In this document: piece after piece, positions 12,044 to 21,719 of the stretch
Layout: every line of letters begins with the position of its first letter
How positions within the stretch are numbered: the first letter of the stretch is position 1
Assembly (NCBI RefSeq): GCF_958979055.1
Contig: NC_084889.1
Coordinates: 6,664,261-6,728,260, forward strand
Length of the DNA stretch: 64,000 nt
Source: Alnus glutinosa
Taxonomy: Eukaryota; Streptophyta; Magnoliopsida; Fagales; Betulaceae
Direction of reading: 5' to 3'
Translations under genes and position numbers: made by a program
The notes under the pieces: model-generated
What the model saw: only the letters and a program-made list of their open reading frames with translations
What the model was told of the DNA's origin: nothing
Databases searched by the model: none

Positions 12044-15000
12044 ATGGCCATAAAGACAAATGGGTTTGTCAAAGATTGTCTTCCTGAGGAACTAAAGAAA
12101 GTGCTTCGATCAGTGGCTGCCAGCTGGGGCGACGTGATCGATGATATGGGGGCCTTGCGTGTGATCCGATTAAGCGGTGCAATGACTAATGAGGTTTACC
12201 AGATAAACTGGCCTACAAAGAACGGTGAGATTGTCAGAAAGGTCTTGGTTCGTGTTTATGGTGAAGGCGTGGAAGTTTTCTTTAACAGGGACGATGAGAT
12301 TAGGACGTTTGAGTGCGTGTCAAAGCACGGGCAGGGTCCACGCCTTCTCGGGCGGTTCCCAGATGGGCGGGTCGAGGAGTTCATTCATGCTAGAGTATGT
12401 GAATTTGTGATGCTTAATTATTATGATTATATGTTCTTTGTGAATTTTGGTGCTTACTAGCCTTACTTTGTGGCTAAAATTCAAAGTGGTGAAAGCATGA
12501 ATTAGAATAGATTAGAATGGATTTGCTTTTAATGATTATATTCCTTTGTTGACTTCATTATATTGTACCTGCTTTAATCATGACAGCTTCACTCTTTTTG
12601 CCTTTTTGTATTGTTTCTTTTTCTTTAGTTATTTTTTTGCTATTTTAATGGGTTAATTACGACTATTGAATTAAAATGATAAGGTTATTAAGGCATCTTT
12701 GAAACGAGTCAGTGGGGAAAAGTGAGGAAAAAAGACTCCAGCACTCAGGCCTGAGAAAGCTTAGCCTTCCTTTTAGATTGTTAAGTGATGGTTTTTATAC
12801 ACACACACACCCACACACACATATATATACATACATATTAAGATAAGAAAATTCCTATCAATCAAGAACTATATCAGATGTTTCTTGTGCAGTATGGCTA
12901 CAAAAGAACTAGGCAAGCTAGTGACGAAGTTAATTTAAGATGGTTCTTGAGGTTGTGTAAAAGAATGTGAATCTAACTTACAGCCATCAATATGTTATAA
13001 TAGAAAAAATTAATCTATAAGCTTGTTCCTTAGGCCAAAATTTTCCAAATAATAGTGAAGCAAGTGCATTAAATACAGACCTTGTACTGCTATTGTCTCT
13101 GTTTATCCATGACTATAAAGCTTATCCATCTTATACTAACTCAGTATGATCAATTTTGGATAGAGGATTTATTTTTTTAAATGAATAATTTCTTGTCGTT
13201 CACTCTCCATTTATCTATTGATCAGGGTATTCCATTTATTGATTCCAACTGCAAAGGATATATACTTCATTGTAGTAATTGTAGCTAGACAAATTTTGAA
13301 ATGAAACAAGTATTGAATATGAGAAGTTGTCTTTGGTTCAAGTCAAATTCACCTACTTGTTTATTTCGGTCTTTCTTTAATTTAAAATTCAAAAGTAATT
13401 CAATTATTCACACTTATTTCATACTGGTTGACGTGACATATTTTAACTGGCTTTTCATGTCAGCCACTTAAAAAATATAGAAGAAAAGCTGCTTAAAATA
13501 TGCCACGTCAACTGGTGAGATAAATGGGTGTGAAGAATAGCTTTACTCTTAACTCAAAGTTTGCATCCTTGGATAGAAGAAATGAAATTAGTTACTTAAG
13601 GGAAAAACAGCACCGAGGACTCAGCGTTATTACCTCACCTATTTTCTCTCCTTGCAGAAGATTGTTTTGGATAACATTTTTTCTTCTTTTTGCTGATCTT
13701 CAGACATTATCAGCTGCTGACCTCCGAAATCCTGAAATTTCTGCCCTCATAGCAGCTAAGATGAGAGAGTTCCACAATCTTGATATGCCTGGTCCAAAGA
13801 ATGTACTCCTCTGGAACAGAATGAGGTATGGATATTATTATCAAAAGTTAAAGAATATGTAAAATAAGTTAAAAATTCCCTCTCAAATATGGAGATATCT
13901 AATGCCCCGTTTGTTCCTTCCTCAGAAACTGGCTTTGCGAGGCCAAAAGTTTGTGTTCCCCACAAGACAGAAAGGAATTTTGCTTGGATACTCTAGAGGA
14001 GGAAATTAGTATGCTACAGAAAGAGTTGTCACATGATCATCTAGATGTTGGATTTTGTCACAATGACCTGCAATATGGTAACATAATGATGGATGAAGAG
14101 ACAAGATCAATCACTATCATTGTAAGTTTCCTACTCTATAAGTGTTAGCTGTACCTATGGCCTCTGCATTATGACATCCAGTTCTGAGTCTTTATTTCAC
14201 CTATCGGATTTGGCTTAGATTCTCTAAAAAAACCTACAACATATGTGCTGTAATATTTTTACTTTCTTCTCGTTTAATAATCATGATATTACTTTGTTCC
14301 TGTATGGGATTTATTCTTCTACCTTGTACTCTATAGATTAGAGAACTACAGTTAATCCCTCAGGTGAAGCTTTTAAAAACTTTAATGTTGTTCTTAAATC
14401 TTGAACAACATTTGTCTTTTTGCTATTGTCTGGGCAAAAGAAATGGCCCTCTGACTCTATATGTAACTTAATAGGCATGAATGGTTTTTAGCAGTAAGCA
14501 CAATACAATAATATCATAAACTGCAATTTTACTAATCCAAAAAGATCACTTTATAGATTACAATTTTGGTGCAAGAAAGACTACTCATAAATGACTTTTG
14601 TGCTCTTTCTTAAAGAAAGAAATTTGACCTACCAAGATTATTGCACTGTAACTTCAAGTGTGACTTCTGAGGTCAACCAATAAAGGAAAAAAAGAAAAGA
14701 AAAGAGAACAGTAGATGGAATAAGAGATTAAATTGTTTGATTTATATAGCATTTGTTTTTAAATTGCTCAATGACATATCATATCTCAGTCCAAAAAAAA
14801 CTGGCTTAAAAATGAGTTTTCTTGACTGCTGGCATAGTTCTCCACATCTTTAGCCTGGCAATTCACCCATGATTTTGTGCATTCATGTTTCTAACAATGC
14901 ACTGCAAGCTTTCTTGCCTTTTCTGGGTTATCGTAAAAAACTCGCATTTGTGGTAGAATAAATGCATGACCCTGTTGTAACTAGTTCATTTGTATTCCTG

Positions 15001-15832
15001 GTGTTATTTTTTTCATTTTCACAGGATTACGAGTATGCAAGTTACAACCCCGTTGCTTATGACTTTGCAAACCATTTCTGTGAAATGGCAGCAGATTACC
15101 ATTCTGAGACACCTCATGTTTTAGACTATGGTAAATATCCAGGTAAATGTTGCTACTTCTGTCGTTCTGTGGATTTCACTGCATCCAAAATTACCTTTTC
15201 CTTACTTCATTGAATTTGGTATCAGGTCTGGAGGAGCGCCAAAGATTCGTCCGCATGTATTTGAGTTCAACAGGTTAGCTCATTAGTTTCCTATTCGGTC
15301 CAATGATTTTTGTAAACAACAAGGATCTGGGAATTGTGCTTAGTTTTTGCTGTTCAAAACTCCTATTGCTTTGGTTTGGGATGAGTTCCACCCAATTATA
15401 TACTGAAAAAACCTATTAGAAGCCATTGTATAGTAGATAATCCAACGACCCTTTTTCCAAATAATATGTTTATCCGCTGCGAATTAACAGTGATTCTCAC
15501 TTCTCTCATACTTAAAAACATCTCCATCATTGGTGTTCAGGCGATGCACCCACTGAGGAACAAGTGGAGCAGGTAGTCCAGGATGTGGAGAAATACACTC
15601 TTGCAAACCATCTCTTTTGGGGCATATGGGGAATTATTTCAGTAAGAATTCCCACATACATCTCGTTTCACTATTAATTATAGGCATGAGAGAGTGAAAG
15701 AGTAAGATAAACCTTCTGCTTTGTCTGCAGGATTATGTGAACAAGATTGATTTCGACTACATGGAGTATGCAAGACAGAGATTTCATCAGTACCGGCTGA
15801 GGAAACCGGCATTGTTGGGTCCTTCATTTTGA
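12044..15832 (+). CDS. Choline kinase, copy A
   Basis: Seven exons: 12044-12394, 13704-13825, 13926-14121, 15025-15142, 15226-15273, 15541-15641 and 15731-15832; all introns are GT-AG and the phases match, giving 345 residues, normal for the plant enzyme. It phosphorylates choline (possibly ethanolamine) with ATP in the cytosol, the first step of the CDP-choline route to phosphatidylcholine. Residues 203-210 (HNDLQYGN) are the Brenner phosphotransferase motif; [17 protein letters not shown] (224-240) is the choline kinase motif holding the magnesium-binding aspartate. The N-terminal nucleotide-loop region is [12 protein letters not shown] (43-54). A 5'-UTR intron is likely (GTAAGT near 11592, TCGTAG before 12004). 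A near-identical paralogue lies at 21720-25459. Eight residues differ; glycine 259 and cysteine 168 look derived in this copy. Confidence 0.95.
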
Positions 15833-16798
15833 ATGGTTCTGTAACATATTCCACATGATAGTGATGAACTCATCTGAATAATTCATGTTTATCTAGATTT
15901 AGTTTTGTGAGAATCTAAACGTGTAATAACCGGCTTTTAGAAGGAGGTGGTGTTGGATGATCCTCTTGTAACATTATAATAACTTGGTAGAAAAGGTGCA
16001 TGGTGCTGGATCCACTTTTCCCAATTCCCATTTTGCCTCTCCCTATCCTTACTCAAACCATTTTTCATTGAGAGGGAATATATCAATATAAGGACTTAAG
16101 GCAGGCCATCTTCGAATATAGGAAATGTTGAGTTTGAGAGGATATTTTCAATCTGATAAGCAACAGGGGCACCATTTTAGGAGAAGCAATCCAATCCTAA
16201 AACCTGATGGCTGTTACTCTGAGCAACTCTAACACCCGGGAGAAAATAATGATTTACATCATTAAAAAACTTTAGAGGAAAGGCGTAAATGCGGACTTAG
16301 AATACGTAGTGAGCGATAGCAAGTTAAGTATGTACAATAAGCCTACAAACATTGGCTAGGAGTAAAGAGTGTAGGATTTTTCAAATAAGAGTTCACTTCA
16401 CACACGTTTGATTGGAATCGTATGCTTGTCGAGTCATGGATTCATAGTTTTTATAGCTGATTAGGAAAAGGGCGGTGAGTATGTGGTTTCACATTGATAA
16501 AAGGAAAATAAAAAAAAAATAAAATAAAAATTTAATAATAATAAATAATAGCATTTTTTTTGCTGCAAATTATTGCATCTCAAACAATCACGATCATTAA
16601 GAGCGTTACAGCAACAATCTTAGCTTCCGTAGCTAAAGAAAGTCTTAATAAACATTTTTTTTTTTTTTTTTGAAACGAAGTCTTAATAAACATTGACTGT
16701 AAGTATGGTACATGCCAAATCCTCGAAGTTTGGGTCCTTCCGCCCAAATTTTATGTATCACTTGTCTAAAGTTTTTGTTTGCAGGTGACTAATGTGAA

Positions 16799-16869
16799 GC
16801 ACTAGTGGTCTAGTGGTAAAATAGTACCCTGCTACGGTACAGACCTGGGTTCGATTGCCGGCTGGTGCA
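16799..16869 (+). pseudogene. tRNA-Gly-derived sequence with anticodon GCU, probable pseudogene
   Basis: These 71 bases align without gaps to the intact tRNA-Gly(GCC) at 25846-25916. The anticodon loop reads CTGCTAC instead of CTGCCAC, so the anticodon is GCU (a serine AGC/AGU reader). The T stem has a G-G mismatch (CTGGG against GCCGG), the acceptor stem has one G-U pair and the D arm also differs. A T5 run follows. The glycine identity elements of the acceptor end are kept, so if expressed it might misread serine codons, but decay is more likely. Confidence 0.75.
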
Positions 16870-16938
16870 TGTTGTGATTTTTAGAATTTGAAATCAAACA
16901 TTCTCTCAAAAAGAGATGCATAATAAGCAATAAATTGG

Positions 16939-17372
16939 TAAGGGGATGCTACACGTACACCCAAATCCCTATATCCTGACGTGGCATTATCACGTTAGAT
17001 TTTCTTTTCCTTATTTATTTATTTTTGTTCGTTTTCCACCCCGAACCGCCCACCCTAGGTCCAAACCACCTATTTTCCCGGCTAGAACGGTCAGATCCCG
17101 GCCAGGATCCGGCTGTTCTGGCCGAGGAACAACTAGATCTGGGCTAGCTAGCCGGGATTCGGCTGTTTTGTTCGAGGCAAGGACGGCTGGCTCTCCAAAT
17201 CCCGAGATGCAGTAGCCGGCCGTCCATTCGCCGGCCGGAAAGAGAGAAGAAGAAGAATCAAAGAGAGAGAGAGATGGTTGAAAAAAAAAAAATCTGAGGT
17301 GGAAATGCCAGGTCACTAGGTCAGGGTGTAAAAAATGGGTGTGGGACTTTGGGTGTATGTCTAGCATTTTTC
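16939..17372. mobile_element. Mutator-like non-autonomous element, 9 bp target duplication
   Basis: ATAAATTGG occurs at 16930-16938 and 17373-17381. The ends are inverted (ATGCTACACGTACACCCAAA against ATGCTAGACATACACCCAAA). The interior 17040-17240 is much more GC-rich than its surroundings and may be captured genomic sequence. Unit B has the uninterrupted site with one ATAAATTGG (25984-25992), so insertion came after the duplication or before it with loss in B; the first is simpler. Confidence 0.85.
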
Positions 17373-17435
17373 ATAAATTGGCTGGTGCATGCCGCATTGT
17401 GTAATATTTGGATGTGAAATCAAACATTAAAAATA

Positions 17436-18445
17436 GGAAGAAAAAAAAAAATACAATTTGACCACTTTCTCAATTTTGTCTTCAATGTTTAAAAATTTGC
17501 AATGTGTCCTAACAAAGTTTTCAAATTTGTTAATGTGGTCAATCTGTTAGTGATTTTTGTCTGTTTTGACGGAAAGCACCTCACGTGCTCTGCACGTAAT
17601 ATTTTCTATGTGAGTTTCTCCATTTTACCCTTGGTTAGACTTGTAAGTGTCGTCGTTTATGCTGTTCAGTTTTCGGTCAGAAGGCAAGGCCAAAGAATTG
17701 AAGCACACTCGATCTGTTCAAAGCACCCATCAAGCCTTTCATGGCCGACTACAACAGCCGTGCGACGGCCCCCATGAACCTCGTCACGAGGCGATTACTC
17801 AACGCGCTCTCATCGCCTTTCACAACCAACCGCAAGGCCCAATCCCCTGCCCCCAAAACTCCATCAAAGAACCTCGATGTTGGTCTTGTCAAGATCCTAA
17901 GAAAATGCCACAAGGGGCCAAGAGAAACGACGTCGAACCACCGCGCCACCAATAGGCAGAACCGTGAAGAACCGAATCTGGGTTTGATGGAGCAAACAGA
18001 TCCATATACAGGCCTGGCCCCAACTCGGATTCGAAGGTGGACTGCATCGAACCGAGTCGATGAGGTCCCATCTCTAATTCGATGGTGGAATGGCAGAACT
18101 GAGTCTCTACCAGATCGGCCGCGTGGGGAACTGGGTTTTGGGAATCTTCGGGGTTAAGAGACCTTACGACGCCTTGCCTTCTAACCAGCAATCGAACAAC
18201 ATAAACGACGACGCTTTGGAGTCTAACTAAGGGTAAAATTTAGAAGCTCGCATGAAAAAAAAAAAAAAAAAAAAATCACGTACAGAGCATGTGAGATGCT
18301 TTCTGTTAAAGCAGATGGAAATTACTAATGGATTGGCTACTTGACAAATTTGGAAACTTCGTTAGGACACATTGCAAATTTTTAAACATTGAAGGTAAAA
18401 TTGAAAAAGTGGTCAAACTTTGGAAGAGTTAATTGTATTTTCCCC
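17436..18445. mobile_element. Mutator-like element with about 220 bp terminal inverted repeats and a GC-rich interior
   Basis: The arms (about 17436-17670 and 18190-18445) are inverted copies; they share TGACAAATTTGGAAACTT-type, GCACGTGAGG-type and AACGACGACG-type blocks. A 9 bp TTAAAAATA flanks both ends (17427-17435, 18446-18454), as in Mutator elements. The interior has an open frame at 17741-18157 and a separate frame ending with a GNWVLGIFGVKRPYDALPS-like peptide; neither is a transposase. This looks like a Pack-MULE carrying host gene fragments, whose source I cannot name. Confidence 0.75.
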
Positions 18446-18669
18446 TTAAAAATAACATTTTGTTCTAAAGATATATGATGCCAATGGGTGGGCCCAATCT
18501 TCTTCAATAATTTAGATACCTTCTGTAAAAACACATAATCTAGCAAATAGATGAGAATAAGAAAAAGAAGCATAGAATTAATTTGATTATATACAAGACA
18601 CAATTTATAAAGAAATAGTTTAAACGTTATAAGTCTTTTTTACTTCTACATTAATAATAAATCTAATTT

Positions 18670-18775
18670 ATCATCTGTAACTCTTGTAATTATTGTCTTT
18701 TGAGTACTTGTAACTATTGTCTATTGAATGCATGTAATTCTTGTCTTTTGAGTTCTTCTAACTCTTGTCTCAATA
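18670..18775. repeat. Short minisatellite in the SDR 3' region, unit A
   Basis: About four degenerate copies of a 27-30 bp unit reading CTTGTAACTATTGTCTTTTG. The counterpart in unit B is at 33205-33310. It lies just downstream of the SDR stop codon on the minus strand, probably in the 3' UTR. Confidence 0.6.
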
Positions 18776-18846
18776 CCTTCAACCTTAAAACTGGCTTGAA
18801 TCTAAAGTTGAACATTGAATATCTCGAAACACAAATGGAACTATCT

Positions 18847-19532
18847 TCAACTTGAAGAAGAGAGAGAGGACAAGGAACGGAGACGGTCAACAATGGCATC
18901 GATTACTCCATGAGAGCCACTAGTCGCTGCTAACATAAGGCGATTAGGTGCTTCGGCTCTATCAAAATAAAATGCACCAGCTACATACAATTTTTTCTTT
19001 TGGTTGTGTAGCCAACCAAACAATCGTGGCTGCACCTTCCTCACTTGTTCTGAGCTTTCCTGAAAACTTGGAAACCATATAAGGTCAAAAAAGAATACGA
19101 ACAAGAGGGAAAAAAGAAAAAAAAAAAGGAAACAAAGAAAGAAGGAAAGCAAACGGGAGGAATTCGAAATGCAATTAGAAGAATAATGATGCGTTTGGTA
19201 TGCGGAATGGTTATTTCGTTAGAAAAAATAAAATAACTTCTATTAAAAATTGAAGAAAGTAAAATGGAATAGCCTTAGAATAGTCATTCCCTCGTTAGCC
19301 ATAGGAATGAATATATTCCATTTTACATTCTTCAATTTCTACTAGAAGGTATTTTATTTTTTCTAATAGAATAATCATTTCACGTACCAAACGTATCCTA
19401 AGTTCCTTATGATTTAGAGAAATCAGGCAAACTCTTAGCAACTCTAGGTGTCTCAGCCCTACCGGAGTGCATCGAATAGAATCCGACCCCTTTATTCTTG
19501 TATATTTCAGCCCATTTTTCTGTTAATGCAAC
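18847..19532 (-). pseudogene. SDR (DHRS12-like) gene fragment, last two exons only
   Basis: The two segments (19411-19532 and about 18847-19062) correspond to the last two exons of the complete SDR gene at 33383-36711. The upstream exons are absent because the duplication breakpoint at 19592 cuts the gene. The last exon also has a 4 bp net insertion near 18985-19000 relative to unit B, shifting the frame after QPKEK. With no promoter, no Rossmann fold and a frameshift it cannot make the enzyme. Confidence 0.88.
19188..19402. mobile_element. MITE in the SDR intron, unit A copy
   Basis: The left arm GCGTTTGGTATGCGGAATGG and the inverted right arm (ACGTTTGGTACGTGAAATGA on the minus strand) extend about 85 bp each. 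The same element sits at the equivalent place in unit B (33727-33948), so it predates the duplication. Confidence 0.75.
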
Positions 19533-19592
19533 CTGAGAAAGGATAACTCAAGTGATTTTCTTAAACGGATTGATTTTGCAATTTTAACATGT

Positions 19593-20420
19593 TATTAACT
19601 CAACCATAAATCTGTTGAAAGAAGGTAGCTTGCTTACTCTCGGTCACTAGTTAGAAGCAAATCCCTTGACTTCGTTTATGCCCTTGTGCAATAAAGAAAG
19701 CAAGTGAGGTGGGCTAAGATTCCATTCGAAGTAACATAAGAGGGTTCGATGTTGCCCTATCTTCAACTGTTCTCGGGATCCGGAGTTTCTCGAGAAAAGG
19801 TCCCATCCTTCAATATCATGATTGGATTGACTAGGTCAGATCATGAGTAAATAGAAAATCTAAAACGTACATAGCTGTTCCAGCTGAAGTACTTGGAATA
19901 ATTCTACCACTTCTACTAGGAGTAGTTGAATGTAAAGTAATGGCTTTTGTGCAACGTCGAAAGGGTCCTGATGTTGTGGGATCGTTCGGATTGTTACAAC
20001 CTCTAGCAGACGGTTTGAAATTGATTCTAAAAAACCAATTTCACCAAGTAGTGCTAATTTCTCCCTTTTTAGAATGGCTCTTGTGGCTATATTTATGTTA
20101 AGTCCGATCGCTCGGGCCGTTATACCTTTTGATCATGGTATGGTATTGTTAGATCCAAACATAGGGTTACTTTATTTGTTTGCCATATCTTCGTTAGGTG
20201 TTTATGGAATTATTATAAGAGGTGTGGGCTTACAAGGCTAGGGCTCAAAAACCCTCTAGCTGTTTCATTCATCAATAGGGCCCTGATCCGAAACTTTTCC
20301 GGGCCAGGATCGATAAGTAGAAGTCATAAAAAAGAGATTTTTCTCTTCGCACCTCAGATCAAGAGATCAAGATGAAAGGTAGCTTGTCAAGCTGGCCGGC
20401 CGGCCTATATAGATTTTCGG
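19593..20420 (+). other. Mitochondrial DNA insertion (NUMT) filling the duplication joint
   Basis: Nothing in this 828 bp segment belongs to the repeated unit. It contains the plant mitochondrial nad1 first exon (19865-20220), its 5' flank (GGTAGCTTGCTTACTCTC and on), and sequence downstream of the exon resembling the start of the trans-spliced nad1 intron. The far ends (first about 35 and last about 30 bp) are unassigned. Confidence 0.85.
19865..20220 (+). pseudogene. nad1: nad1 exon 1 copy (mitochondrial NADH dehydrogenase subunit 1), nuclear pseudogene
   Basis: It starts with ACG, the codon edited to AUG in plant mitochondrial nad1 transcripts, then reads [18 protein letters not shown]. 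Next come [19 protein letters not shown] and [13 protein letters not shown], then after a frameshift [20 protein letters not shown] and VYGIII. Compared with the known protein, about 5 residues are missing after LLLGV (in-frame deletion), and one base is missing after LKLIL, in the A-run near 20031. Several C-to-T type changes are present. In the mitochondrion NAD1 is a membrane subunit of complex I; this copy is only one exon and is broken. Confidence 0.9.
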
Positions 20421-20989
20421 GAGGGATAGGGGGATTTTTCAAACTCGGGGTGGTCCCTTGATAGAGACATTATAACTTCCACGTTGAATATTATCAACAC
20501 ATGAAGTTAATTAAGGAACTAAATAATTTGAGAAGTCATCTATAAAAAAAAATAAAAAATAATTTGAGAAGTCAAAAGTATCTTTCTCTTTGTTAATAAA
20601 CAACGTTCTCACGCTGAGCGCGTGGTCAAATTGACGACAATAAAATAAAACATAACTCAACCATCCACACACATTTTCAACGCGTTTTGCGGGAAAAGCT
20701 GTCCCTTAAAACGTTTAATTTTCTTTTACTCCCGTCCCCGTGCAAAGCAAAAGATTTAACACGCGTCGTTTAATTTGCCATTGGATAACGACTATAACTA
20801 AAACTTAACTCCGTTGGGAATCGGTCAGTTCCAGTTGGGCACGGTAACCTGACCTGTTCCAGAATCTCCGTCAAGATTCAACTCCTGCTGGATTTTCTAA
20901 ACGTGGCAACCCCCTATTTGTTGGATCTGGGGTCTCTGGTTCCGATGCGTGGCGCGATAATCCAAGGGACCCGAATGGATAGATATTAT

Positions 20990-21140
20990 ATGAGATTTAA
21001 TTTCAACACAGCACCACCACAATAATTAAACAACACTTTCCTTACGAGAAATGGGCTTCCAACACTGAGCTCCATCCGTATATGAGCGGGTGTTGTATAG
21101 TTATTGTGGTGGTTTTTTAAATCTATCATTTTTCATATTA
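20990..21140. mobile_element. Short MITE present only in unit B
   Basis: Unit A reads straight through (11480-11500) where unit B has about 150 extra bases. The ends are inverted: ACCACCACAATAATTAAACA on the left and its near complement near 21105-21125. It lies just upstream of the choline kinase B transcription region. Confidence 0.65.
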
Positions 21141-21719
21141 AATTGCTATCTGTTTCTTTAATAGGAACGAAGGAAAGGATTTCCTTGGTCTAGTTCACAC
21201 AAACGCATTCATATCCCATAATTTGATTATCTCTGATTCTAAACTAAGTGCTTAAATTCTTTCGAATACCATAAAACTTTCAAGGTTTGGGTTTTATTTC
21301 TGAGTTTAAATAAGCTCGCAACAAGTCTAGCTATATACCATCGTTCTTGCAACTCTTTGTTCCTTGAGGACAGGCTTTCATTTGCGCATATCGGGTGAGT
21401 TTCAATGCTATCTACTACTCCGGTTCTATATGATTGTTTTTCCACTTCTATCGAAGTTTTCTTGAACTGGGTTCTTGCATGCAGTTCTTTATGTTATTAT
21501 ATTGTTTTAATCTTTCTCTATAATTGGTTCTGGTTGCTTATCTTTTGCTTAAGGCGTTGAATCTTAGTATTCTATATTTGATTTGACTTTTTGGGTAGAT
21601 TAAGTATGATACAGACAATGTTTTAATTGGTTGATATATACAGCCTTAGAAATGGTGATCTTCTCTGTTTGTGTCGTAGGTTGAACTTTATTACGATTCC
21701 CTCATAGTATTGAAGCACC

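Larger units (their letters stand above)
10936..19592. repeat. Tandem segmental duplication, unit A
   Basis: Sequence from GAGGGATAGGGGGATTTTTC (10936) to TTTTAACATGT (19592) matches unit B, which starts at 20421 and ends at 34143 once B's extra insertions are skipped. The unit includes a complete choline kinase gene, a tRNA-Gly-like sequence, a Mutator-like element and the two 3' exons of an SDR gene. Exonic identity is very high (11 differences in 1038 choline kinase codon positions). Confidence 0.92.

Noticed and set aside
12225..12410. Alternate-frame peptide inside choline kinase exon 1 (also 21901-22086)
   Set aside because: It is a shadow of the conserved frame and persists in both copies only because the copies are nearly identical.
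13524..13862. 112-residue plus-strand frame as a separate gene
   Set aside because: It is intron sequence read into choline kinase exon 2 past its donor site; the spliced model explains the conserved part.
17741..18157. 138-residue open frame as a host gene
   Set aside because: It lies wholly inside a Mutator-like element, is not conserved as a frame in unit B (stop after the MNLV region), and matches no family; described as possible captured sequence instead.
19865..20220. Functional nad1 gene or a mitochondrial contig
   Set aside because: A one-base deletion, an in-frame deletion and several substitutions break it, and nuclear single-copy genes flank it on both sides.
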